Shown here: positions 27,627 through 35,922 of the stretch, piece by piece | Numbering within the stretch: the first letter of the stretch is position 1 | Layout: the number at the start of each line of letters is the position of its first letter | Assembly (NCBI GenBank): GCA_012729335.1 | Contig: JAAYDJ010000028.1 | Location: forward strand, 62,001-126,000 | Direction: 5' to 3' | Source: Bacteroidales bacterium | Lineage (GTDB): Bacteria; Bacteroidota; Bacteroidia; Bacteroidales; Prolixibacteraceae | DNA: 64,000 bases | Made by a program: the position numbers and the translations under genes | Notes under the pieces: generated by a model | What the model saw: only the letters and a program-made list of their open reading frames with translations | Database searches by the model: none | What the model was told of the DNA's origin: nothing

Positions 27627-28973
27627 ATGATTCTGAGCGCTTTAACGGCTATATCACCTGTCGACGGGCGGTACCGCGGCAGGGTGGAGAAACTCGACGC
27701 CTATTTCAGCGAATTTGCGTTGATCCGCTACCGGGTGATGATCGAAATCCACTATTTCACAGCCCTGTGGGAACTGCCCCTGCCCCAGCTGGCCGGGATT
27801 TCAGCCAGTGACGTACAGCGGCTCTCCGGAATCTGGGAGTATTTCAGTCTGGAGGACGCCGCCCGGGTCAAAGAGATCGAAAAGACCACCAACCATGACG
27901 TTAAAGCAGTCGAATACTTCCTCAAGGAGCAGTTCGACGCCCGCGGATTGTCGGCCTATAAGGAGTTCATTCATTTGGGGCTCACCTCCCAGGATATCAA
28001 CAACACGGCGGTGCCCCTCTCCATCAGGGAAGCCCTTGAAGAGGCATACATGCCTGCCATGGAGAAACTGATGGATAAGCTCAAAGAACTCGCCGCCGCC
28101 TGGATGGAGGTGCCCATGCTGGCCTACACCCATGGGCAACCCGCCTCCCCGACCAAACTGGGCAAGGAGATCATGGTGTTTGCCGAACGCCTCGAGGTGC
28201 AGCTCTCCCTGCTGAAAAGCCTCCCCCTATATGCCAAATTCGGAGGCGCCACCGGAAACCTCAACGCCCACAAGGTGGCCTACCCCCTGGTCGACTGGAA
28301 CGCTTTCGCCAACCGCTTCGTCGGGGAAAAACTGGGCCTCGGCAGGTCGCAATACACCACCCAGATCGCCCATTACGACGACCACGGGGCCATCTTCGAC
28401 ACCCTCAAACGTATCAACTCCATCCTCCTGGATCTCGACCGCGACATGTGGCTCTATATTTCGATGAACTACTTCAAGCAACAGGTCAAAAAGGGCGAGG
28501 TGGGTTCCTCAACCATGCCCCATAAGGTTAATCCCATCGACTTCGAGAATTCCGAGGGCAACCTGGGGATTGCCAATGCCGGCTTCGAACATCTCACACA
28601 GAAACTGCCGGTATCGCGGCTCCAGCGCGACCTCACCGACTCCACGGTGACCCGTTTCATCGGGGTTCCCTTTGCACACACCCTGATTGCCATGGATTCG
28701 ACGCTGCGCGGACTGGGGAAACTGCTTCTGAACCGGGAGGCCATCGACCGTGATCTCGAGGAAAACCAGGCCGTGGTGGGAGAAGCCATCCAGACCATCC
28801 TCCGCAGGGAAGGATATCCCCATCCCTACGAAGCCCTCAAGGAACTCACCCGCGGCAACCACCCCGTGACCCGCGATACCATCCTCTCCTTTATCGACCA
28901 ACTCGACATCGGGGAAAACGTGAAGCAAGAACTCAGGAACATCACCCCCCGCAACTATACCGGCATTTTTTGA
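27627..28973 (+). CDS. purB: Adenylosuccinate lyase
   Basis: PurB catalyses two fumarate-releasing steps in purine synthesis, acting on SAICAR and adenylosuccinate. The 448-residue protein has the superfamily signature SSTMPHKVNPIDFENSEG (about residues 293-310) with the flexible catalytic loop, and the conserved motifs THGQPASPTKLGKE and TSQDINNTA. The N-terminus (LTAISPVDGRYRG) is that of the E. coli-type enzyme (456 residues). The next gene follows after 82 bp with no clear terminator between. It is a cytosolic homotetramer by analogy. Confidence 0.97.
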   Translation: MILSALTAISPVDGRYRGRVEKLDAYFSEFALIRYRVMIEIHYFTALWELPLPQLAGISASDVQRLSGIWEYFSLEDAARVKEIEKTTNHDVKAVEYFLKEQFDARGLSAYKEFIHLGLTSQDINNTAVPLSIREALEEAYMPAMEKLMDKLKELAAAWMEVPMLAYTHGQPASPTKLGKEIMVFAERLEVQLSLLKSLPLYAKFGGATGNLNAHKVAYPLVDWNAFANRFVGEKLGLGRSQYTTQIAHYDDHGAIFDTLKRINSILLDLDRDMWLYISMNYFKQQVKKGEVGSSTMPHKVNPIDFENSEGNLGIANAGFEHLTQKLPVSRLQRDLTDSTVTRFIGVPFAHTLIAMDSTLRGLGKLLLNREAIDRDLEENQAVVGEAIQTILRREGYPHPYEALKELTRGNHPVTRDTILSFIDQLDIGENVKQELRNITPRNYTGIF

Positions 28974-29055
28974 CTTTCCGGCACAACCGGCGGTCAGATG
29001 CAACGGCCTCCCCTTTGAAGGAATGCACCCGGCCAGCCACCATAAATGAAAACAG

Positions 29056-30876
29056 ATGAAGGATTTCATAAAAATACTCAAACGATACATCCCCCCCTAC
29101 AAGAGCCATCTGGGCCTCACCTTTCTCTATAACTTCCTCTCGGCGATCTTCGCTGTTTTTTCGGTCGGGATGATGATCCCCATCCTGGAGATCCTCTTCA
29201 ACATGGCGGAGGATGTCAATAGCATGGTGCCATGGGCGATCAACCTCGACGCCCTCAAGCACAACCTCTACTATTTCCTGACCCTTTTCAAAAACAACCA
29301 TGGCCCGGGACTTACCCTGCTGTTGGTCGGATTGGGGGTGACTTTCGGAACCCTGCTGAAGGTGGGTTTTGCCTACATGGGAGCCTGGGAGACGGTTTTC
29401 ATCCGGAACAGTGTGGTCCGTGACATCCGCGGCCAGATCTACCGCAAGATCCTCAGGCTGGCCCTTCCCTTTTTCACCGAAGAACGGAAAGGCGACATCA
29501 TGGCCCGTATCTCGGGCGACGTGACCGAAGTCGAGAATTCCATTATGGCTTCCCTCGACATGTTCCTGAAAAACCCGGTCCTGATCCTGGTGTTCCTCAT
29601 TTCCCTGCTAATCATGAGCCCCACCCTCACCATGTTCATCCTGGTGGTGCTCCCCTTTACAGGCTATATCATCGGTCACATCGGCAAATCCCTGAAAAAG
29701 GTGTCACGCGAAGGCCAGGATAAAATGGGACTGCTGTTGACCATCATCGAGGAGACCCTCAGCGGACTGCGGATCATCAAGGCGTTCAATGCCGAGGATA
29801 AAATGGACAAAAGGTTCGAAGGGGAACTGAGCGGGTACCGCAACATCATGAACAAGCTGATGTGGCGGCGTGAGCTGGCCCACCCCCTGAGCGAACTCCT
29901 GGGTACCTTTGTGATGGTGCTCATTGTCTGGTTCGGGGGAACCCTGATTCTGAGCAGCCACAGTGAACTGTCAGGGGCCACTTTCATTGCCTACCTGGCC
30001 ATCTTCTACCAGATCATCAATCCTGCCAAAGCCTTTGCCAGCGCACTTTATGCCATACAGAAAGGCATGGCCTCGATGGACCGCATCGACACCATCCTGC
30101 TGGCCGACGTGACCATCTCCGAAAAACCCGGCGCCCTGCCCGCATCCACCCTCAAAAAGGAGATCGAATACCGGGAAGTGAGTTTTGCCTACAGCGACAA
30201 GGAGGTGCTCCGCGACGTCTCCCTGACCATTCCCCGGGGAAGCACCATCGCCCTGGTCGGGCAATCGGGAAGCGGTAAAACCACCTTTGTCGACCTGTTG
30301 CCCCGGTTTTACGACGTGACCAGCGGGTCCATCCTCATCGACGGCACCGACATCCGCGACCTGAAACTCCACGATCTCCGGCACCTTATGGGCAATGTGA
30401 GTCAGGAGGCCATCCTCTTCAACGATACCATTTACAACAATATCGCCTTCGGCGTGGATCAGACCACCCCCGCAGAGGTCGAAGCCGCCGCCCGCGTGGC
30501 CAACGCCCACGACTTCATCATGGATACCGAAAACGGATACGACACCATCATCGGCGACAGAGGCAGCAAACTCTCAGGCGGCCAGCGCCAGAGACTCAGC
30601 ATCGCCCGCGCTATCCTCCGCAATCCCCCCATCCTCATCCTCGACGAAGCCACCTCCGCCCTCGATACCGAATCGGAAAGACTCGTCCAGGACGCCCTCG
30701 AAAAACTGATGCGCAACCGTACCTCCATCGTCATCGCCCACCGCCTCTCCACCATCAAAAACGCCGACCTCATCTGCGTCCTCCACAAAGGAAGAATCGT
30801 CGAGACCGGCACCCACGATCAGCTCCTGGCCCTCCATGGCAGGTATACCAAGCTCTACCAGCTACAAACCTTCTAG
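29056..30876 (+). CDS. ABC exporter, MsbA-like half transporter
   Basis: The 606-residue protein joins a six-helix transmembrane domain (about 15-330) and an ATPase domain (about 355-600). All ATPase motifs are intact: Walker A GQSGSGKTT, signature LSGGQRQRLSIARA, Walker B ILILDEATSALD and the H-loop IVIAHRLS. Half transporters of this type work as homodimers; MsbA flips lipid A in many bacteria, and others export lipids, peptides or drugs. The position after purB is not informative. The transmembrane domain begins YIPPYKSHLGLTFLYNFLSAI, consistent with the MsbA-like group of Bacteroidota. The substrate is not certain. An 8-bp repeat array begins 5 bp after the stop codon. Confidence 0.92.
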   Translation: MKDFIKILKRYIPPYKSHLGLTFLYNFLSAIFAVFSVGMMIPILEILFNMAEDVNSMVPWAINLDALKHNLYYFLTLFKNNHGPGLTLLLVGLGVTFGTLLKVGFAYMGAWETVFIRNSVVRDIRGQIYRKILRLALPFFTEERKGDIMARISGDVTEVENSIMASLDMFLKNPVLILVFLISLLIMSPTLTMFILVVLPFTGYIIGHIGKSLKKVSREGQDKMGLLLTIIEETLSGLRIIKAFNAEDKMDKRFEGELSGYRNIMNKLMWRRELAHPLSELLGTFVMVLIVWFGGTLILSSHSELSGATFIAYLAIFYQIINPAKAFASALYAIQKGMASMDRIDTILLADVTISEKPGALPASTLKKEIEYREVSFAYSDKEVLRDVSLTIPRGSTIALVGQSGSGKTTFVDLLPRFYDVTSGSILIDGTDIRDLKLHDLRHLMGNVSQEAILFNDTIYNNIAFGVDQTTPAEVEAAARVANAHDFIMDTENGYDTIIGDRGSKLSGGQRQRLSIARAILRNPPILILDEATSALDTESERLVQDALEKLMRNRTSIVIAHRLSTIKNADLICVLHKGRIVETGTHDQLLALHGRYTKLYQLQTF

Positions 30877-30881
30877 AATAT

Positions 30882-30921
30882 GAGAAGGTCAGAAGGTCAG
30901 AATATCAGAATATCAGAATAA
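30882..30921 (+). repeat. Second array of 8-bp repeats
   Basis: Five consecutive 8-mers follow the ABC exporter gene: two of the type (C)AGAAGGT and three of CAGAATAT/CAGAATAA. The latter is the reverse complement (rotated) of the TCTGATAT unit in the gltB-gltD gap. A perfect palindrome CCTGCATGCAGG follows about 10 bp later. Confidence 0.8.
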
Positions 30922-30989
30922 TCCTGAAGCCTGCATGCAGGAATCCCGAGTCTTGAATATTAAATAACTTTAAATCTGGAAGTTAATAC

Positions 30990-31712
30990 TTACAGACTGG
31001 TGGCCAGAATATCAGCAATATGGATGGTCTTAAGGGGTATCCTGTTCTTGCGGAGGTAGCTTTCGAGGTTCATCAGACAGGAGGATTCGGTGGAAGCGAT
31101 ATATTCAGCGCCGGTGGCCAGGGCGTGCTCCACTTTCTGTTCGGTCATGGCCGTGGAGATGTGCCTGAACTTCACCATAAAAGTCCCCCCGAAACCACAG
31201 CAGCTTTCCGTATCCTCCATTTCCGTGAGATCAAGCCCCTCCACCCCGCGGAGCAACAGCCGGGGTTCCTCCCTGATACCATACTCCCGAAGGGCCGAAC
31301 AGGCATCATGCCAGGTGACCTTGTGCGGAAAAACCGCGCCGAAATGGGTCACTTTCAGCTCATGCACAAGATAATCGGTCAGCTCAAAAATCCGGGGCTT
31401 CAATCGGTTGAACTGGTCCATTTCCGGGGAGCCCTCCTCCAGCAGCCGATGGTAATAATTCCGGATATAGGCGGTACAGGAGGCTGAAGGGGCTACGATG
31501 GTCTCCGCATGTTCAAAATCATGCAGAAACTTCAGGGCCAGGGAGCGGGCTTCTTCCCGGTATCCGCTGTTGAAGGCGGGCTGCCCGCAGCAGGTCTGCT
31601 CCGGATTGTAATGTACATCCACCCCGCAATACCGCAACAGCTTCAGCGTACTGAAAGCCGTTCCGGGATAAAGCTGGTCTATGAAACAGGGCACAAAAAG
31701 ATCTGCCTTCAT
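30990..31712 (-). CDS. LutA/YkgE-like protein with two CCG domains
   Basis: The start is the ATG giving MKADLFVPCFIDQLYPG; the upstream extension of the frame runs through a terminator and tRNA-Trp and is not coding. The 240-residue protein has two cysteine-rich CCG domains (NPEQTCCGQPAFNSG near residue 50 and ESCCGFGGTFMVKFRH near residue 180), each with a companion Cys. This is the layout of LutA/YkgE, part of the LutABC lactate oxidation complex, and of heterodisulfide reductase subunits. LutB and LutC homologs are not next to it. A near-consensus -7 box (TACTTTTA) lies just upstream. The role in lactate oxidation is inferred from family only. Confidence 0.88.
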   Translation of the reverse strand: MKADLFVPCFIDQLYPGTAFSTLKLLRYCGVDVHYNPEQTCCGQPAFNSGYREEARSLALKFLHDFEHAETIVAPSASCTAYIRNYYHRLLEEGSPEMDQFNRLKPRIFELTDYLVHELKVTHFGAVFPHKVTWHDACSALREYGIREEPRLLLRGVEGLDLTEMEDTESCCGFGGTFMVKFRHISTAMTEQKVEHALATGAEYIASTESSCLMNLESYLRKNRIPLKTIHIADILATSL

Positions 31713-31777
31713 GGTCTCAGATTTGCCGTAAAAGTAACCATTCGTGAGCTTCGCCGGGGTCTTCCGGAAAGGGAAAT

Positions 31778-31812
31778 AAAAAAAACCGGCCCGGATAAAC
31801 CGGCCGGCTTTT
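31778..31812 (-). terminator. Terminator after tRNA-Trp
   Basis: On the minus strand, AAGCCGGCCGG and CCGGGCCGGTTT pair around a short AT-rich loop and are followed by a run of eight T residues. It is 8 bp after the tRNA 3' end and separates it from the LutA-like gene. Confidence 0.8.
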
Positions 31813-31819
31813 GTCCGCG

Positions 31820-31892
31820 CACGGGAGGAGCGACTCGAACGCCCGACACTCGGTTTTGGAGACCGATGCTCTACCAACTGAGCTACACCCGT
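31820..31892 (-). tRNA. tRNA-Trp (anticodon CCA)
   Basis: A 73-nt cloverleaf folds completely: acceptor ACGGGTG with CTCCCGT and G73, D stem GCTC/GAGC, anticodon stem TCGGT/ACCGA with loop CTCCAAA (anticodon CCA), a 5-nt variable loop, and T stem GGGCG/CGCTC with loop TTCGAGT. The discriminator G73 and A1-U72 are as expected for bacterial tRNA-Trp. The acceptor has one T-T mismatch at position 6-67. CCA is not encoded. A -7 promoter box lies 15 bp upstream and a strong terminator downstream, so it is a single-gene unit. Confidence 0.95.
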
Positions 31893-31906
31893 GTTTTTGG
31901 ATGGCG

Positions 31907-31914
31907 CAAAGATA
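31907..31914 (-). promoter_or_regulatory. -7 promoter element of tRNA-Trp
   Basis: TATCTTTG on the minus strand matches TAnnTTTG exactly and is followed by CGC. Its distance of 15 bp to the tRNA 5' end is right for a short processed leader. No TTG is seen at -33. Confidence 0.55.
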
Positions 31915-31981
31915 GCAATTTGTAATAATTCAGAAAACGATGCACCCCCGAAATTAAAAATTTATGCCCGGCATGCGGGAT

Positions 31982-33205
31982 TCAGGAGGGGGCAGAGCCG
32001 AAATTTCCCGCGATCTGCACGGTTTCATGGCGCTTGAAAGCTCTTCTTCCGGTGACCGGGGCTCTGAAAACGCTGTTCATCACCCTGAGGATCCGTTCGA
32101 ATTCACCGGGAGTCAGTGCTGAGCCGCTGGGAAGGCACAATCCCTGGTCGAAGAGCCGTTCGCTGATCCTTCCCCCATAGCAGGGGGCTTCCCGGAAGAG
32201 GGGTTGCAGGTGCATGGGTTTCCACATCGGCCGGGTTTCGATCCGGGCTTTTCCGAAGGCCAGCCGCAGCTTTTCGCGGGTGACCCCCTGACAACATCCG
32301 GGATCGACCAGGATGACCGTCAGCCACCGGTTCGAGAAAAACCCCGTGGGCTCATGACACATCCGTACATGAAAACCCCGCATTTTCAGCTCCCGGAAGT
32401 ATTGCTGGTACTTCCGGAAATTATGGCGCCGCGCCTTCACCCGTTCCTGCAATACCGAGAGCTGGCCCAAACCCACGCCCGCCAGCAGGTTGCTCATCCG
32501 GTAGTTGAAACCCAATTGTGAATGCTCATAATGGGGGGCTTCATCACGGGCCTGCGTCGACAGAAAGCGGGCTTTCTCCATCAGCTGGCGGTTCCGGCTG
32601 ACCAGCATCCCACCTCCCGTGGTGGTGATGATCTTGTTGCCATTGAATGAAAGTATCCCCATCAGCCCGTCGGTTCCCAGATGGCGCCCCTTATACAGGG
32701 AACCCAGGGCTTCGGCGGCATCCTCAATGACCGGAATCTCATACCGGCGGGAGATCTCCATGATTTCATCCATACGGGCCGGCATACCGTACAAGTGCAC
32801 CGGCAGAATCGCCTTCACCCGCCGCCCCTGCCGCTGCCGCTCCCTGATGGCCTCCTCCAGGATCCCGGGATCCATGTTCCAGGTGCCGGGCTCGCTGTCT
32901 ACAAACACCGGAACCGCCCCCTGGTAAAGCACGGGAAAGGCCGATCCCGCAAAGGTCAGGCTCTGACAGATCACCTCATCGCCCCGTTCCACCCCCGCCA
33001 GAATCAAGGCCAGATGAATGGCCGCCGTCCCCGAACTCAGGGCCACCCCGTATTCCGCACCCGTCAGCCGGCAGATCGCCTCTTCAAAAGCCGTGATGTG
33101 CGGCCCTACCGGCGCCATCCAGTTCGACCTGAACACATCCAGCACATACTCCAGCTCCTTCTCCCCCATATGAGGCGGAGAAAGAAAAATCCTGCTCTTT
33201 TCCAT
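31982..33205 (-). CDS. DegT/DnrJ/EryC1/StrS-type sugar aminotransferase
   Basis: These PLP enzymes transfer an amino group to keto sugar nucleotides. I use the ATG giving MEKSRIFLSPPHMGEKELEY (407 residues); an ATG eight codons upstream is possible. The fold is recognisable by LSPPHMGEKELEYVLDVF, ALSSGTAAIHLAL, VIEDAAEALGSLYKG (Asp at the PLP nitrogen) and SFNGNKIITTTGGGM, whose Lys binds PLP. It is the last gene of the polysaccharide run, 73 bp after the GNAT-phosphoglycosyl transferase fusion. A 4-amino sugar made by this enzyme, then N-acetylated by the GNAT domain and loaded by the transferase domain next door, would give a diacetamido-type initiating sugar as in PglE/PglD/PglC of Campylobacter. 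That link is inference. Confidence 0.92.
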   Translation of the reverse strand: MEKSRIFLSPPHMGEKELEYVLDVFRSNWMAPVGPHITAFEEAICRLTGAEYGVALSSGTAAIHLALILAGVERGDEVICQSLTFAGSAFPVLYQGAVPVFVDSEPGTWNMDPGILEEAIRERQRQGRRVKAILPVHLYGMPARMDEIMEISRRYEIPVIEDAAEALGSLYKGRHLGTDGLMGILSFNGNKIITTTGGGMLVSRNRQLMEKARFLSTQARDEAPHYEHSQLGFNYRMSNLLAGVGLGQLSVLQERVKARRHNFRKYQQYFRELKMRGFHVRMCHEPTGFFSNRWLTVILVDPGCCQGVTREKLRLAFGKARIETRPMWKPMHLQPLFREAPCYGGRISERLFDQGLCLPSGSALTPGEFERILRVMNSVFRAPVTGRRAFKRHETVQIAGNFGSAPS

Positions 33206-33278
33206 CGGTTTTATTTCTTGAATTTTCATGAGCCGTAAGTACACTCCCTGCGGGGGAAAAGGATACCTTCCGGCAACT

Positions 33279-34526
33279 TCAGTGGGCAAAGGAAGGGCCG
33301 TGGCCGCCGGTCAGCGTATCTATGATGATCCGCAGATCTTTCCAGAAAGAACGTACCCTGAGGTATTCCAGGTTGAGACGTACCTTGTCGGGCCAGATGA
33401 CCCGGTCATTCCAGCCCACCGGGTCGGGCTCCGAAGCGAGAAGCTCCTCCTCATGGGCATACTTGAGGGTGGCCGGACCGGTAAGCCCCGGCTTGAGAAG
33501 CAGCATCCTGCGTAACTCTCCCCTCAGGCGATCGGCATATCCTGACACATCGGGCCGGGGCCCCACAAAACTCATCTCCCCCCTGAGCACATTCAGCAGT
33601 TCAGGGAGCTCATCGATCTTGTATTTCCGCAGCAGCGCCCCAAATGGAGTGATCCGCTGTTCCCCTTTCACTGAAACCGTACTTCCCCCGGGGTTCTCAA
33701 CCATGGTGCGGAATTTGATCAGCGTAAAGGGCAACCCGTACTGGCCCACCCTTTGCTGCCTGAAAAACACCGCCCCCGGCATGACTATTTTGTGCAGCAC
33801 CGCCAGCACCGCCAGCACAGGCAGCAACAACACCAATCCGGTGAGCGAAAGCGTGAAATCAAACAGCCGTTTCAGCACCATGGACCCCGGTATGGGATAG
33901 CCTTCCCCGGCAAGAATAACCTCCGCAGGAGGCACAAACTCCACCAGCAGATAATCGTTCCGGAGTTCCTTGAGTACCTTCAGCGCCGGATTCCCGGCAT
34001 GCGCCCGCATCACCCGGTGGTTGTTGCGCGAAATGGTCGACAACACCCTGAAATGATTGTACCACCCCGTGCGGTACATGATCTCATTCATCATCCCGCC
34101 AATTCCCAACCCCTCGTACTCCTGGTCCACCAACCGGCCTACAAAACACTTCCGGGTACAGAAACAGCGGAGAAAAAAATAACCAGCCATCACCGGCCCG
34201 TCAAAAACCCCCATCATCAGAAACGCGGGGTTGTGAAATTCAGCGGAAAGGGATTTTCTGTCAAAACCATGGGGGTGAAACCAGGTCAGCCGGTTTGGTG
34301 CCTGGGCCGCAAGCAGCGCCTCAAGACTCCCCAGATCGGCCACCGTGAGCAACCGCGCCCTGTAGCGCACCCTGCTGAACACACGGCACGCCCCGGCCGC
34401 CGACTGCACAAATTCCCTGCCGTATAACAATTTAAATATGAACCCGTTGACCCATTCGACAATCCTCCACAGAAAAGGATACCGGTGCTCCACATAGATC
34501 AATACCTTTACAACCAGTCTGTTCAT
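33279..34526 (-). CDS. Fusion of GNAT-like acetyltransferase and phosphoglycosyl transferase
   Basis: The 415-residue protein has two parts. Residues about 55-200 look like a GNAT N-acyltransferase, with VDQEYEGLGIGGMMNEI carrying the acetyl-CoA loop pattern near 136-144 and ISRNNHRVMRAH following. Residues about 213-410 are a PglC-type phosphoglycosyl transferase: a membrane re-entrant helix (TLSLTGLVLLLPVLAVLAVL), KFRTMVE, the catalytic Asp305-Glu306 in KIDELPELLN, and MSFVGPRPDV. Such enzymes load a sugar phosphate onto undecaprenyl phosphate to start a polysaccharide. The fusion suggests that N-acylation of the sugar and lipid loading are linked. It sits between the ATP-grasp and aminotransferase genes of the same run, preceded by a gap holding a 51-bp tandem repeat. 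Confidence 0.88.
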   Translation of the reverse strand: MNRLVVKVLIYVEHRYPFLWRIVEWVNGFIFKLLYGREFVQSAAGACRVFSRVRYRARLLTVADLGSLEALLAAQAPNRLTWFHPHGFDRKSLSAEFHNPAFLMMGVFDGPVMAGYFFLRCFCTRKCFVGRLVDQEYEGLGIGGMMNEIMYRTGWYNHFRVLSTISRNNHRVMRAHAGNPALKVLKELRNDYLLVEFVPPAEVILAGEGYPIPGSMVLKRLFDFTLSLTGLVLLLPVLAVLAVLHKIVMPGAVFFRQQRVGQYGLPFTLIKFRTMVENPGGSTVSVKGEQRITPFGALLRKYKIDELPELLNVLRGEMSFVGPRPDVSGYADRLRGELRRMLLLKPGLTGPATLKYAHEEELLASEPDPVGWNDRVIWPDKVRLNLEYLRVRSFWKDLRIIIDTLTGGHGPSFAH

Positions 34527-34860
34527 CTGCGTCCGTTTTTAAGTGTACATCATGTTCTCTCTATACCATATGCCGGAAGCTCCTCCGGAAAACCGCCACC
34601 GGGGACTCCTTCGCAAAACCATCACTCCCACTCTACCGGAAAAGCGTCAATGCGATACCTCCGGTTAAACGGCATCACGACCCGTACGGCAAGCCGCCAC
34701 CGGGGACTCCTGTGTAAAACCAGCACTGCCACTCTACCGGAAAGCCGCCACCGGGAATTTCTCCGTTCATTGTTTCGCATGGGATGTGTTTTCGTGGTGT
34801 GCCACCTTCAGTCCTGGGCATCGTTTGGCGTGGGTCCCGACCAGGCAGTGCACTCCCCTT
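34527..34860. other. Gap inside the polysaccharide run, partly 51-bp repeats
   Basis: This 334-bp gap breaks an otherwise compact operon. It has a tandem repeat (34593-34760) and a 48-codon minus-strand frame (34675-34821, begins MPRTEGGTPRKH, with the repeat read as PGGGFPVEW) that I do not trust as a gene. No promoter or terminator of good quality was seen. Confidence 0.6.
34593..34760. repeat. Tandem repeat of about 51 bp
   Basis: Copies beginning CCGCCACCGGGGACTCCT start at 34593 and 34694, each followed by AAAACCA, CACT and the end CCACTCTACCGGAAA. A clearly decayed copy lies between them at 34644, and a partial copy starts at 34745. The period of about 51 bp keeps a reading frame; on the minus strand one frame reads a 17-residue unit with PGGGFPVEW, but stop codons interrupt the older copies. 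It may be a decaying coding repeat or a purely non-coding one. Confidence 0.75.
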
Positions 34861-35859
34861 TCAGACCAGGGCATCGAGCTGGGATTTAAGTCCTTCACCT
34901 GCGGGAAGCTGCCACAACAACTTGCACCAGTTGTGGTTTCCTTCGATGAGTTCAGGGCCCATGGGGGTGATGGCGATATCCCACCCCACCGAGCGGTTTC
35001 CGGGGGTATGCCGGGCGGCCCTGACCGCCAGGTCGGTGCACTCCTGCCAGAAAGGAACCATAAACCCGGGTATGGGATGCCCCGTCACCGGGTGCACGGT
35101 TTCGTTTTTCCGGGTAATGTCGCTGTAGACCCCGGGGCCTGAGACGCGGCCTGTGGCCATATCCACCACGGCCGCCATATTGCCCGCCGCCATGTTGTCA
35201 ACGGGGGAGTGGACCGAGATCCGCAGCCGTGCCCCCACCAGGGTGACCTCTCCATCCACCAGATGGGTAATCAGCCGCACCGTGTTGAGTCCCGAGGGCG
35301 ACAACGCCGTCATCAGGGGATGCTGCAGCACCCCCTCCTCCACCAGGCCAAACCGTTTCTTCCGCATATAGGCCACCATTTCCGCAGGTGTGAAAGCCCC
35401 GCATCCGGCCACCTCCACCTCCCTGCCTGCCTGCCCGCGCCGCCCCTTGAACACCACCCGCCCCGAGGGATTTCCCAGCAACTGCTCTACCTTCCCCACA
35501 TCGGCCGCCACCTCCTCCACCGCCATCCACTTCCGGCGGTAAAAATCCCGGAAATGCTCCAGAAACAGTACCTTGTCCTCCAGCACCTCCCGCGCACCAC
35601 GGGGATTCATCCGCAACTGAAACTCATAGAGCGTGCCCGTCCCCGCCCACTTCAGCCGCTGTGCCCTCCCCCGCCGGTAAAACCGGAAATGGAAATAATC
35701 GAGCAACGAAATGTTGTAGCGGAAAACCGATCCTACGGCATCGCACAGGAGCACAAACCGGCTGCGGCCGCTGACTTCCGATGCATACCGCAGAAAGCGG
35801 CCCAGTTTCGCAGGCGGCGTCTGCCTCAGGTAATACAGCAAATATACCAGCCTCATCAT
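34861..35859 (-). CDS. Sugar-transfer-associated ATP-grasp protein
   Basis: ATP-grasp enzymes join a carboxylate to an amine, thiol or other nucleophile through an acyl phosphate. From the ATG giving MMRLVYLLYYLRQTP the protein is 332 residues. The ATP-grasp core shows GRVVFKGRRGQAGREVEV (nucleotide loop), LVEEGVLQHPLMTALSPSGL, NTVRLITHLVDGEVTLVGAR and the metal-binding end VGWDIAITPMGPELIEGNHN. This closing pattern is that of the sugar-transfer-associated ATP-grasp group, found in polysaccharide loci. It is one of three ATP-grasp genes in the run. It may attach an amino acid or other carboxylate to an amino sugar; the substrate is unknown. Confidence 0.85.
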   Translation of the reverse strand: MMRLVYLLYYLRQTPPAKLGRFLRYASEVSGRSRFVLLCDAVGSVFRYNISLLDYFHFRFYRRGRAQRLKWAGTGTLYEFQLRMNPRGAREVLEDKVLFLEHFRDFYRRKWMAVEEVAADVGKVEQLLGNPSGRVVFKGRRGQAGREVEVAGCGAFTPAEMVAYMRKKRFGLVEEGVLQHPLMTALSPSGLNTVRLITHLVDGEVTLVGARLRISVHSPVDNMAAGNMAAVVDMATGRVSGPGVYSDITRKNETVHPVTGHPIPGFMVPFWQECTDLAVRAARHTPGNRSVGWDIAITPMGPELIEGNHNWCKLLWQLPAGEGLKSQLDALV

Positions 35860-35922
35860 GGTTTTTCTTTTTCTTTTTTCTGCGGAATCTCCATGTTCCA
35901 CCACCACTCCCGGGGGGCCTTT

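Noticed and set aside
30929-30942. CCTGCATGCAGG palindrome as a terminator or operator
   Set aside because: A 12-bp palindrome has no loop and no T-run; a single example is not enough to call a site.
31953-31981. Terminator of the polysaccharide run
   Set aside because: A short CCCG/CGGG stem is followed by an AT-rich stretch, but four pairs are too few to call an intrinsic terminator.
34675-34821. A 48-codon minus-strand frame through the 51-bp repeat
   Set aside because: The sequence follows the repeat period and other copies have stop codons; no support for translation.
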